DNA of 7,345 nucleotides from Streptosporangiaceae bacterium. Lineage in GTDB: Bacteria; Actinomycetota; Actinomycetes; Streptosporangiales; Streptosporangiaceae. Shown piece by piece: positions 1-6,110 of the stretch; the first letter of the stretch is position 1; each line of letters opens with the position of its first letter. The DNA is taken from contig JASHYW010000185.1 of NCBI GenBank assembly GCA_030042885.1, forward strand, positions 1-7,345, in the 5' to 3' direction. A model generated the notes under the pieces. It made no database searches, was not told the DNA's origin, and saw nothing but the letters and a program-made list of their open reading frames with translations. The translations under genes and the position numbers were made by a program.

Positions 1-2
1 TG

Positions 3-410
3 ATAGTGCACCGCGGCCGCGTCACCGCGGCCAGCCACGAGCACGGCGGCTTGCGGGTCCGCATTGACCAGGGCGGCTCATCCACTACTGAACTGGAAGC
101 TGGCTGGCTCATCAACTGCACCGGGGCCGCCGCCGACATCACCACCACCGCCGATCCCCTCGTGCGCCACCTGTTTGACTCCGGCCTGGGCCGACCAGAC
201 CCGCTGCGGCTGGGACTGGACACCGATGCGCGCGGCGCCCTGCGTGACGCGGCCGGCAGGCCCGCCAGTGACATCGTCACCCTGGGCCCGCTGCTGCGCG
301 GACGCTGGTACGAGACAACCGCGATCCCGGAGATCCGCGACCAGGCCACCGCGCTCGCCCGCCACCTGCTCACCGGACAGGCGCACGCCGATCCCGGGAG
401 CGCCGCATAG
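3..410 (+). CDS. FAD/NAD(P)-binding protein, C-terminal part (5' end outside window)
   Basis: The reading frame is already open at the left edge (codon ATA at position 3) and ends with TAG at 408-410, so only the last 135 residues are present; the GTG at 6 is probably an internal valine. What can be seen is an INCTGA segment near residue 37, like the strand before the cofactor-binding loop in FAD/NAD(P)-binding proteins of the COG4529 (YdhS-like) type. There is also a C-terminal LGPLLRGRWYETTAIPEIR-type block; this 'GP..RG..WETTA.PEIR.QA' ending is what I associate with that family. Family members are predicted flavoproteins, mostly of unknown substrate. Codon use is strongly GC-rich at third positions. 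The gene is convergent with the next gene, and the two stop codons abut at 410/411. Confidence is good for coding and moderate for the family. Confidence 0.8.
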   Translation: MVHRGRVTAASHEHGGLRVRIDQGGSSTTELEAGWLINCTGAAADITTTADPLVRHLFDSGLGRPDPLRLGLDTDARGALRDAAGRPASDIVTLGPLLRGRWYETTAIPEIRDQATALARHLLTGQAHADPGSAA

Positions 411-1661
411 CTAGCGGACGGCCAGGTACTGCGCGAGGTGTTCAATCACCTCACGCGCGTCGTCCTCGGTACCGTAAATGAACGTGGACTTGCGGCGTCG
501 CAGCACGGGCAACCCCAGCGCGTACAGGCCCGGGCTGGCGACCACACCGCCGTCGTGGTGCAGCTGGCCCTTCGCGTCGACCACGGGCACATCGAGCCAC
601 CCGTAGTCCGGCCGGAAGCCCGTCGCCCACACGATCGCGCGGATCTCGCCGCTTCGCAGGTCAAGCTGCAACCGCGTCGAGGAGGGCACGCGTGTCGGCG
701 CGAGGTACTCGGGAGGGTCGACCTCAGCGTCGCACCGGTTCACCCGGGCCCACTCGTCGAACGTGCCCAGCAGGCGGTTCATCTTGAGGTCCGCGAGCGA
801 GAACACGTTGCGCAGGCCGCCGGAGAATAGCGCGCGGCCGTCACGTACAGCCGCCCAGCGGCCCACCAGTTCGACGCCCATCAAGGCGAGCGCATTGAGA
901 TCGAGCGTGGTCCGCTCAGGAGTCCCGACGAGCTGGGGCGAGGGCAGCCGCCGGGCCCGCGTGAGGTCCTCGACCTCGTCGTACCGCTGATCCCACACGC
1001 CCGACGCGTCCATCCACCACAGCACATCGCGTCCGCGGTACGTGCGCGGCAACCGCACGTGCTCCCCCACCGAAAGGGTCACCGGCCGGCCCGACCGCTG
1101 CAGCTCGGCCGCCAGCTGCACGCCGGTCGCCGACGCTCCCACGACGAGCACGCCGCCGTCGGGAAGCTTGGCGGGGTCGCGGTAACCGAACGGCGTCAGT
1201 TGCTCGACGGACGCCGGTACCGCATCTTTGAACGGCGGTACCGCCGGCTGATTGCAGGCGCCGCTCGCGATGACCACTGCCCGGCAGCGAATCTCGCCGC
1301 GGCCCGTGGTCACGTGGTACCCGTCGTCGGTGCGCCGCACCGAGGTGACATTCGTACCGGTCCGGACGGGAGCACGCGAGGCCGCGGAGAAGCGTTCGAT
1401 GAACTCGGTCACTTCCCCCACCGTCATGTAGCCGTCGGGATCCGGGCCTTCGTAGCGAAGGCCCGGGAGGCGGCTTTGCCAGTTGGGGGTGAGCAGCCGG
1501 AGGGAGTCCCACCGTTCGCACCGCCATGAGTTCGCCACCTCGCCGCGCTCGAGCACGACGTGGTCGATCGACCGGTCGCTGAGGAAGTGGCTTGCGGCGA
1601 GGCCCGCGTGCCCCGCACCGATGACGACCGTGGTGGCGCGCTCGATGGCCTGGTCCCCCAA
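411..1661 (-). CDS. Flavin-containing monooxygenase-like NAD(P)/FAD-dependent oxidoreductase (CzcO-like)
   Basis: A 416-residue two-dinucleotide-binding-domain flavoprotein. The FAD Rossmann loop GAGHAG lies at residues 15-20, followed by a WRCERWDSLRLLTPN block (46-60) typical of the CzcO/FMO group. The NADPH loop GASATG is at 175-180 and the second FAD contact WATGFRPDY at 345-353. Such enzymes use NADPH and O2 to hydroxylate or oxidise N, S or carbonyl substrates; the substrate cannot be read from sequence. The FMO-like fingerprint region before the second Rossmann fold reads VEQLTPFGYRDP (152-163); homologues I recall usually have a His where this has Thr. The start is a TTG at 1661-1659: no ATG or GTG lies before the FAD motif, and a weak GAGGGG sits just upstream. 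The gene begins 6 bases after the osmC-like stop, so the two are probably co-transcribed and translationally coupled. Its product could protect or modify sulfur compounds, but that is inference from context. Confidence 0.88.
   Translation of the reverse strand: MGDQAIERATTVVIGAGHAGLAASHFLSDRSIDHVVLERGEVANSWRCERWDSLRLLTPNWQSRLPGLRYEGPDPDGYMTVGEVTEFIERFSAASRAPVRTGTNVTSVRRTDDGYHVTTGRGEIRCRAVVIASGACNQPAVPPFKDAVPASVEQLTPFGYRDPAKLPDGGVLVVGASATGVQLAAELQRSGRPVTLSVGEHVRLPRTYRGRDVLWWMDASGVWDQRYDEVEDLTRARRLPSPQLVGTPERTTLDLNALALMGVELVGRWAAVRDGRALFSGGLRNVFSLADLKMNRLLGTFDEWARVNRCDAEVDPPEYLAPTRVPSSTRLQLDLRSGEIRAIVWATGFRPDYGWLDVPVVDAKGQLHHDGGVVASPGLYALGLPVLRRRKSTFIYGTEDDAREVIEHLAQYLAVR
1442..1466. repeat. 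Perfect 11-bp inverted repeat with 3-base loop inside the flavoprotein gene
   Basis: Arms CCGGGCCTTCG (1442-1452) and CGAAGGCCCGG (1456-1466) are exact reverse complements separated by TAG. The repeat lies at about codons 66-73 of the minus-strand flavoprotein gene, in a section coding LPGLRYEGPD. The RNA would form a very stable GC-rich hairpin. There is no T-run on either side, so it does not look like an intrinsic terminator. It may be a codon-usage accident or may slow translation early in the gene. Confidence 0.85.
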
Positions 1662-1667
1662 AACCCC

Positions 1668-2216
1668 TCAGGCGACTTCGACGGTAACGTTCGTCGGGTT
1701 CGTCAGAGCGTCGAACACGGCGGACCGCTTCTGGGACTGGGCCACGAGCGCTTCGATGTCCTCCTTCGACGCGTCCGCGTCGATGGTGAACGTCACCTTG
1801 ATGTCGTTGTAGCCGTTGCGGACGTCGCTGTCGGCACCGAGGATGCCGCGGATGTCGTGCGCGCCTTCGACCGTCGACTCGACCGAGCGCAGCTGGATGC
1901 CGCGGTTTTCCGCGACGGACGCCACGCCTGCCGTCAGGCAGCTCGCCAGGCCGACCAGGAGGTACTCGATCGGCGTGATGCCGTTATCCTCCGCCGCGAA
2001 GACCTCGGGGTGGTCGGCTTCGAACACCGACTCCTCCTTGTGGCTGTGCTCCTCCCCGAGGCCGTAGTAGCTCTGGACCTTGATCGTGCTGTGGACGCCG
2101 TTCTGCCACTTGGCGGACGCCCGCCAGGTGAACTGGGCGGCCTCGGGTGCACCCTTCAGCACTTCACGCGCGTCCAGCAGCGCCTGCACGTTTACTCCGT
2201 TGGTGACCGTGGTCAT
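1668..2216 (-). CDS. OsmC-family (peroxiredoxin-like) protein with a single conserved cysteine
   Basis: A 182-residue protein of the OsmC/Ohr superfamily. Visible hallmarks are the central helix GITPIEYLLVGLASCLTAGV with the conserved cysteine at residue 93, the following strand with RGIQLRSVES, and the late helix ending SQKRSAVFDALTNPTNV. OsmC and Ohr enzymes reduce organic hydroperoxides with two cysteines; here the place of the second one is Ser165. The protein may therefore be a one-Cys variant, may need an external thiol, or may do something other than peroxide reduction. The length is slightly above the usual 140-160 residues because of an N-terminal segment of about 28 residues. The ATG start at 2216-2214 has a GGAAGGGA ribosome-binding site about 10 bases upstream. 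It is the first gene of a probable two-gene minus-strand operon with the flavoprotein, and is divergent from metX across 88 bases. Family assignment is firm; function is not. Confidence 0.9.
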   Translation of the reverse strand: MTTVTNGVNVQALLDAREVLKGAPEAAQFTWRASAKWQNGVHSTIKVQSYYGLGEEHSHKEESVFEADHPEVFAAEDNGITPIEYLLVGLASCLTAGVASVAENRGIQLRSVESTVEGAHDIRGILGADSDVRNGYNDIKVTFTIDADASKEDIEALVAQSQKRSAVFDALTNPTNVTVEVA

Positions 2217-2304
2217 TTCGAGTGATTCCCTTCCGCCTGCTTCTCCAGATTTCCGATTGAGATGCTTGACAATACACTAAACGGAACCAGCTAAGATAGC
2301 CCGC
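2217..2304. promoter_or_regulatory. Divergent AT-rich intergenic promoter region between osmC-like and metX
   Basis: This 88-base spacer separates divergent genes. Its right 64 bases (2241-2304) are about 45% GC, far below the neighbouring genes. On the plus strand there is a consensus -35 hexamer TTGACA at 2266-2271. On the minus strand, TAGTGT (2279-2274) and TATTGT (2274-2269) fit a TANNNT -10 box, but I find no good -35 for them. The opposing elements overlap, so the two directions could compete or share one operator. A short dyad GCTA-AGA-TAGC (2290-2300) sits over the metX -10. No regulator gene is visible in the window. Confidence 0.5.
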
Positions 2305-2305
2305 A
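2266..2305 (+). promoter_or_regulatory. Probable leaderless promoter of metX
   Basis: TAAGAT at 2292-2297 matches the actinobacterial -10 pattern TANNNT and ends 7 bases before the A of the metX ATG at 2305. Transcription would then start at or next to the start codon. No Shine-Dalgarno-like purine run lies in front of the ATG, as expected for a leaderless message. TTGACA at 2266-2271 would be the -35, but its 20-base spacer is longer than the usual 17-19. An alternative -10, TACACT at 2273-2278, would give a leader of about 20 bases, still without a clear ribosome-binding site. Confidence 0.5.
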
Positions 2306-3552
2306 TGGCGGAGCCAGCCTCGACGCTCGCGGCCGGCTCGGTCGGCACGGTCGAAACGCAGTACCTCGACCTGCCGGAGCCCGTGCAGCTGGACTGCGGG
2401 CGGGAGCTGCACCCGATTCGCGTGGCGTACGAGACCTACGGCATCCTCTCACCCCGGCGCGACAACGTCATCCTGGTGTGCCATGCGCTCAGCGGCGACG
2501 CCCATGCGGCGGGTTTCGCGAAGACCCCGCCCGAATCCAGCACGCGCGACGGGTTCGCGGCCGAGGATCGCGACGGCGCGGCCGGCCAGGGGCTCGGCTG
2601 GTGGGACGGGATGATCGGCCCTGGCAAGGCGTTCGACACTGACCGCTTCTTCGTCGTCTCCACGAACCTGCTCGGCGGCTGCCGCGGGACCACGGGGCCG
2701 TCGTCGATCGACCCGGCGACAGGAAGGCCGTACGGACCGGACTTCCCCGTGATCACTGTCGCCGACATGGTACGGACCGAACGGGCCTTGCTGCACGCAC
2801 TCGGTATCAAGCAGCTCGCGGCGGTGGCCGGAGGCTCGCTCGGCGGGATGCAGGCGTTCGAGTGGGCGATCCTGTTTCCTGATCAGGTCGATGCCGTCGT
2901 CGCGATCGCCAGCACGCACGCCCTCCATCCGCAGGGCGTGGCCTGGAACTCGATCGCGCGTGAGGCGATCATGCGCGACCCGGCCTGGCAAGGCGGCCGC
3001 TACTATGGCACGGGCCGCACGCCGGGCGCCGGCATGGGCGTGGCGCGGATGGTCGGCCACGTCACGTACCTGTCCGCACCGGCGCTGAGCGACAAGTTCG
3101 GACGGCGGCTGCAGTTCGCCGACGACGTCCGCTACACGATCACCGAACCGGAGTTCCAGGTCGAGAGCTACCTGCGGCACCAAGCCGACTCGTTCGTCAG
3201 GCGCTTCGACGCCAACACCTATCTGTACACCTCGCGCGCGCTGACGTATTTCGATCTCGCGCGGCAGTACGGCAGCGGGTCGCTGGCGCGGGCGCTCGAC
3301 GGCGTCTCGGCGCGGACGCTGCTGATCGCCTTCAGTTCCGACTGGCTGTACCCGCCGACGGCGTCGGAGGAGATCGCCGATGCGCTTCGCGCTGTCGGCA
3401 AGCCGGCCGAGTTCCATGTGATCGAGGCGCCGTACGGCCACGACTGCTTCCTGCTCGAGGAAGCGCGGCAGACGCCGATTATCCGCCGCTTCCTGGCCGA
3501 AGGCGGGGCCGGTCGGGCCGACGGGATGACGTCCAGGAAGAGGCCTTCGTGA
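2305..3552 (+). CDS. metX: Homoserine O-acetyltransferase (MetX)
   Basis: A 415-residue alpha/beta-hydrolase-fold acyltransferase of the MetX family. It transfers an acyl group, most likely acetyl from acetyl-CoA, to the hydroxyl of L-homoserine in the cytoplasm, the committed step of methionine synthesis by direct sulfhydrylation. Visible motifs are CHALSGDAHAAG (59-70), GWWDGMIGPGKAFDT (98-112), NLLGGCRGTTGP (121-132) and the nucleophile elbow GGSLGG with Ser178. The triad is completed by Asp346 (SSDWLYPP) and His379 (YGHDCFL). Residues about 72-96, between the oxyanion-loop region and GWWD, form an acidic, Gly/Ala-rich insertion of roughly 20 residues compared with the compact version I recall in many bacteria. 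The acetyl rather than succinyl donor is inferred from the downstream metY, because MetX-fold enzymes can use either. The ATG at 2305 is supported by the leaderless promoter. The stop overlaps the metY start (GTGA). Confidence 0.95.
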   Translation: MAEPASTLAAGSVGTVETQYLDLPEPVQLDCGRELHPIRVAYETYGILSPRRDNVILVCHALSGDAHAAGFAKTPPESSTRDGFAAEDRDGAAGQGLGWWDGMIGPGKAFDTDRFFVVSTNLLGGCRGTTGPSSIDPATGRPYGPDFPVITVADMVRTERALLHALGIKQLAAVAGGSLGGMQAFEWAILFPDQVDAVVAIASTHALHPQGVAWNSIAREAIMRDPAWQGGRYYGTGRTPGAGMGVARMVGHVTYLSAPALSDKFGRRLQFADDVRYTITEPEFQVESYLRHQADSFVRRFDANTYLYTSRALTYFDLARQYGSGSLARALDGVSARTLLIAFSSDWLYPPTASEEIADALRAVGKPAEFHVIEAPYGHDCFLLEEARQTPIIRRFLAEGGAGRADGMTSRKRPS

Positions 3553-4886
3553 CCGACAAGCCGTCCCGTGCCGAGGAAGCCCGCGCGTTTGGATTCGAGA
3601 CACGGCAGCTGCACGCCGGGCAACGGCCCGACCCAAACACGGGCGCACGTGCGGTGCCGATCTTCCAGACGACCAGTTATGTATTCGAGGACCCGGAATC
3701 GGCGGCGGCGTACTTCAACCTGCAGGAGTACGGGAACACGTACTCGCGCATCATGAACCCGACCGTCGCGGTGTTCGAGGAGCGAGTGGCGAACCTCGAG
3801 GGCGGCGCTGGCGCGGTGGCGTTCGCCAGCGGGATCGCCGCACAGGCGGCCGCGCTGTTTACGCTGCTGCAGCCGGGTGACCACGTCGTCTCGTCCTCGG
3901 CGCTCTACGGCGGAACGGTGAACCAGTTCAAGCACCTGCTGCGCAAGATGAGCGTGGAGCTGACGTGGCTCGATCCCGACGATCCTGACGCATGGCGGCA
4001 GGCCGTCCAGGCGAACACGAAGGCGTTCTTCGGTGAGACGATCGGCAACCCTGGCGGGAACGTGCTGGACATCGAGACTGTGGCGGCCATCGCGCACGAG
4101 CACGAGCTTCCGCTGGTCGTGGACAACACGTTCGCGACGCCGTACCTGTGCCGCCCGATCGAATGGGGCGCCGACATCGTGGTCCACTCGGCGACCAAGT
4201 TCATCGGCGGCCACGGCACGAGCATCGGCGGCGTCGTCGTCGAAGCTGGCACGTTCAACTGGTCCAACGGGCGGTTTCCCGTGGTCGCGGATCCGTCGCC
4301 GGCCTATCACGGCCTGCAGTTCCACGAGACGTTCGGGACGTACGGCTATCTGATGAAGCTCCGGGCCGAGACGCTGCGTGACCTCGGCGGGGCGCTCTCG
4401 CCGTTCAATGCCTTCCTGTTCCTGCAGGGGCTCGAGACGCTGTCGCTGCGGATGGAACGCCACGTCGACAACGCGATGGCGGTCGCGGCGTTCCTGCAGT
4501 CGCACGAGCTGGCGTCGAACGTGACCTACCCCGGCCTGCCGGCGAGCAGGTACCGGCCGCTGGTGGAGAAGTACCTGCCGCGCGGCGCCGGCGCGGTGTT
4601 CTCGTTCGATTGCGCGGGCGGCCGGGACGGCGGGCAGGACCTCATCCGCGGCGTGAGGCTCTGGTCCCACCTGGCGAACGTCGGCGACGCGAAGAGCCTG
4701 ATCATCCACCCCGCCAGCACGACGCACCGCCAGCTGACCGATGACGAGCTGCAGGCGGCGGGCGTCGGGCCGGGGACGGTGCGGCTGTCGGTCGGCACCG
4801 AGTCCGTCGAGGATCTGATCTGGGATCTGGAGCAGGGTTTCGCCCTCGTCGCCGCGACTGCCGGAAAGAAGGTAGCGACCACATGA
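3549..4886 (+). CDS. metY: O-acetylhomoserine sulfhydrylase (MetY), PLP-dependent
   Basis: A 445-residue enzyme of the Cys/Met-metabolism PLP-dependent family (fold type I). It replaces the acetate of O-acetyl-L-homoserine with sulfide to form L-homocysteine. Visible features are the N-terminal [10 protein letters not shown] block (16-25), the family signature YSRIMNPT (65-72), and a PLP-ring stacking tyrosine in ALYGG (Tyr120). Asp192 in [10 protein letters not shown] should contact the pyridine nitrogen, and the Schiff-base lysine is Lys217 in [11 protein letters not shown]. The length of about 430-445 residues, with the [11 protein letters not shown] insertion, fits O-acetylhomoserine sulfhydrylases better than the shorter (about 380-400 residue) cystathionine gamma-synthases and lyases. 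The GTG start at 3549 overlaps the metX stop by four bases and follows an AGGAAGAGG ribosome-binding site (3535-3543), so translation is probably coupled to metX. Its stop overlaps an ATG (ATGA at 4883). Confidence 0.95.
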   Translation: MTDKPSRAEEARAFGFETRQLHAGQRPDPNTGARAVPIFQTTSYVFEDPESAAAYFNLQEYGNTYSRIMNPTVAVFEERVANLEGGAGAVAFASGIAAQAAALFTLLQPGDHVVSSSALYGGTVNQFKHLLRKMSVELTWLDPDDPDAWRQAVQANTKAFFGETIGNPGGNVLDIETVAAIAHEHELPLVVDNTFATPYLCRPIEWGADIVVHSATKFIGGHGTSIGGVVVEAGTFNWSNGRFPVVADPSPAYHGLQFHETFGTYGYLMKLRAETLRDLGGALSPFNAFLFLQGLETLSLRMERHVDNAMAVAAFLQSHELASNVTYPGLPASRYRPLVEKYLPRGAGAVFSFDCAGGRDGGQDLIRGVRLWSHLANVGDAKSLIIHPASTTHRQLTDDELQAAGVGPGTVRLSVGTESVEDLIWDLEQGFALVAATAGKKVATT

Positions 4887-4999
4887 GCGAGCCGGAGGGG
4901 CGCGGTGCGGTCTGGACTGAGGAGCGACGAGGGAAGACGGCACCAGTGAAGGGGGATGGGGAGGTGGGCAGGGCCCCGGAGGCGAGCGGGAGACCGAGC

Positions 5000-5482
5000 A
5001 TGACCGATCTCGGGCGGTACCAGGACCCGTTGACGATCCAGCGCGTGCTCCACACCGCCAGGACGATCGCGATCGTGGGCCTGTCGAGCAACGAGCTGCG
5101 GGCCAGCTACTTCGTTGGCTACTACCTCATGCGGCACGGCTACTGCGTGATCCCCGTGAATCCCCGCGAGACGGAGATCCTCGGACAGAAGTGCTACGCG
5201 AGCCTGCTGGACGTACCCGAGCCGGTGGACGTCGTGAACGTCTTCCGTGCGCCGGGTGCACTGCCGGGGATCGCGCAGGAGGCTGTAGCGATCCACGCCG
5301 GCGCCCTCTGGTGCCAGTTCGGCGTGATCAACGCCGACGGCGCCCGGATCGCCGAGGACGGCGGCATGACGGTGATCATGGACCGCTGTCTCAAGGTTGA
5401 GCACGCGCGCTACGTGGGCCGGATGCACTGGCTCGGCTTCAACACGCAGCGCATCACGTCAGTCCGTGCCGGGCTCCAGTAG
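5000..5482 (+). CDS. CoA-binding domain protein (CoA_binding_2 / YccU-like)
   Basis: A 160-residue single-domain Rossmann-like protein of the CoA-binding family related to YccU and to the CoA-binding domain of ADP-forming acyl-CoA synthetases. Visible motifs are the nucleotide-binding strand and loop TIAIVGLSSNE (22-32), VIPVNPRETEILGQ (50-63), the PEPVDVVNVFR strand (74-83), WCQFGVIN (104-111) and MDRCLKVEHAR (127-137), then a short HWLGFNTQRITSVR tail. I chose the ATG at 5000, which has GGGAGA (4988-4993) upstream and gives the family's usual length. An ATG at 4883 overlapping the metY stop (ATGA), with a possible AAGAAGG site, would add 39 Gly/Glu/Arg-rich residues with no recognisable domain. 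The gene is in the metXY operon. The cellular role of these proteins is not established; here a role in acyl-CoA or thiol handling near MetX is inference. Confidence 0.88.
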   Translation: MTDLGRYQDPLTIQRVLHTARTIAIVGLSSNELRASYFVGYYLMRHGYCVIPVNPRETEILGQKCYASLLDVPEPVDVVNVFRAPGALPGIAQEAVAIHAGALWCQFGVINADGARIAEDGGMTVIMDRCLKVEHARYVGRMHWLGFNTQRITSVRAGLQ

Positions 5483-5520
5483 CTGACGAGAGACTGTGAC
5501 AAGGCTTGCGCGGAATCCCC

Positions 5521-5899
5521 TCAGCTCATCTGCGACAGCAGGACGTCACGCAACATGCTGGCCCTTTCGCGTCGCTGCTTCATGTTTGCTTCCAGGCTGC
5601 TCAATGACCAGACGCACATCAGCTGTAGGCAGCATGCGCTTAGCCGTTCGGACCGGCCATCGTCGGCCTTGTTGATCCAACGAATGCTGGAGCGCAGTAA
5701 CCCGATCAACGTCGGACCTGAGCGTATCGAGAAGCGCTGATAAGTCATCAGAGGGCCCGCAGGTGAGGTGCCGGGCCTGCACCTCGGAGTTCAGCCGCTG
5801 TCCTTCCGCAAGCGGCCCTGCAACCACAACCCCAGACCCTGGACGGCCGGCGCGCTGGCGGCCGGAGCCCTGGCAATCGCCCTGGCCCGTCGGCCCCAC
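5521..5899 (-). pseudogene. Possible frameshifted remnant of an unknown coiled-coil protein
   Basis: I do not recognise this gene. In one minus-strand frame (5899 down to 5546) the middle part reads SDDLSALLDTLRSDVDRV and continues TALQHSLDQQ, a plausible amphipathic helix or coiled coil. After about position 5665 that frame loses quality. The neighbouring minus-strand frame (ending TGA at 5521-5523) then reads SSLEANMKQRRERASMLRDV, again helix-like and with GC-rich third positions. Joining the two needs a one-base frameshift, so this may be a decayed gene. It may instead be two chance frames. Upstream of the helix the sequence is Gly/Arg-rich and uninformative. Confidence is low. Confidence 0.25.
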
Positions 5900-5920
5900 C
5901 AGAGCGCGGGCTCAGACTGA
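5768..5920 (+). CDS. Small hypothetical ORF with one hydrophobic segment (doubtful)
   Basis: A frame from the GTG at 5768 to TGA at 5918-5920 would encode about 50 residues. Roughly nine in ten third positions are G or C, as in real genes of this DNA. The C-terminal half contains WTAGALAAGALAIALARRP, which could be a single membrane-spanning helix followed by a basic anchor. AGG lies just upstream of the start, too close to be a good ribosome-binding site. It overlaps the doubtful minus-strand remnant at 5521-5899, so at most one of them is likely to be real. No family is recognised. Confidence 0.2.
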   Translation: MPGLHLGVQPLSFRKRPCNHNPRPWTAGALAAGALAIALARRPHQSAGSD

Positions 5921-6110
5921 CCTAAATGCGCGGCCCAGTTGATGAGCGGAGAAGCCGCCCTGGCCACACTGGGCGGCTACGCACGCCTCGCCACTCACGG
6001 ACGCCAGTTACACAGCGTGATACAACCCGTTCTGGTCGGCCAATCGGGGAGCCACCGGAGGCAGATGCCGAGCGACGTAGGCGACACGGTGAGCGGGTCG
6101 GCCTCATTGC

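Larger units (their letters stand above)
5483..6110. other. Gene-poor stretch between the met operon and the P-loop gene
   Basis: About 630 bases hold no gene I can assign. There are only weak candidates: a possibly broken minus-strand frame (5521-5899) and a short plus-strand frame with one hydrophobic segment (5768-5920). A short plus-strand frame from the ATG at 5941 opens with GEAALATLGGYARLATHGR, which looks protein-like, but it soon turns into low-quality sequence. A 7-bp GC-rich stem, GAGGTGC (5765-5771) with GCACCTC (5779-5785), has no T-run. No convincing intrinsic terminator follows the 5482 stop. The stretch looks like decayed sequence at the edge of a gene block. Confidence 0.5.

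Noticed and set aside
1560..2225. 221-codon plus-strand frame opposite the osmC-like gene
   Set aside because: It mirrors the osmC frame, is Asp/Arg/Val-rich and has no recognisable motif.
2449..3648. 399-codon open frame on the minus strand opposite metX
   Set aside because: It is an antisense shadow of metX with arginine-rich composition and no domain.
3219..4943. 574-codon open frame on the minus strand opposite metX/metY
   Set aside because: It is Arg/His/Val-rich with no motif and lies opposite two confident genes; long antisense frames are expected in very GC-rich coding DNA.
4526..5428. 300-codon minus-strand frame opposite metY and the CoA-binding gene
   Set aside because: It is antisense to two well-supported genes and shows no domain.
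5765..5785. 7-bp GC stem as a transcription terminator
   Set aside because: It is nearly 300 bases from the met operon stop and has no T-run.
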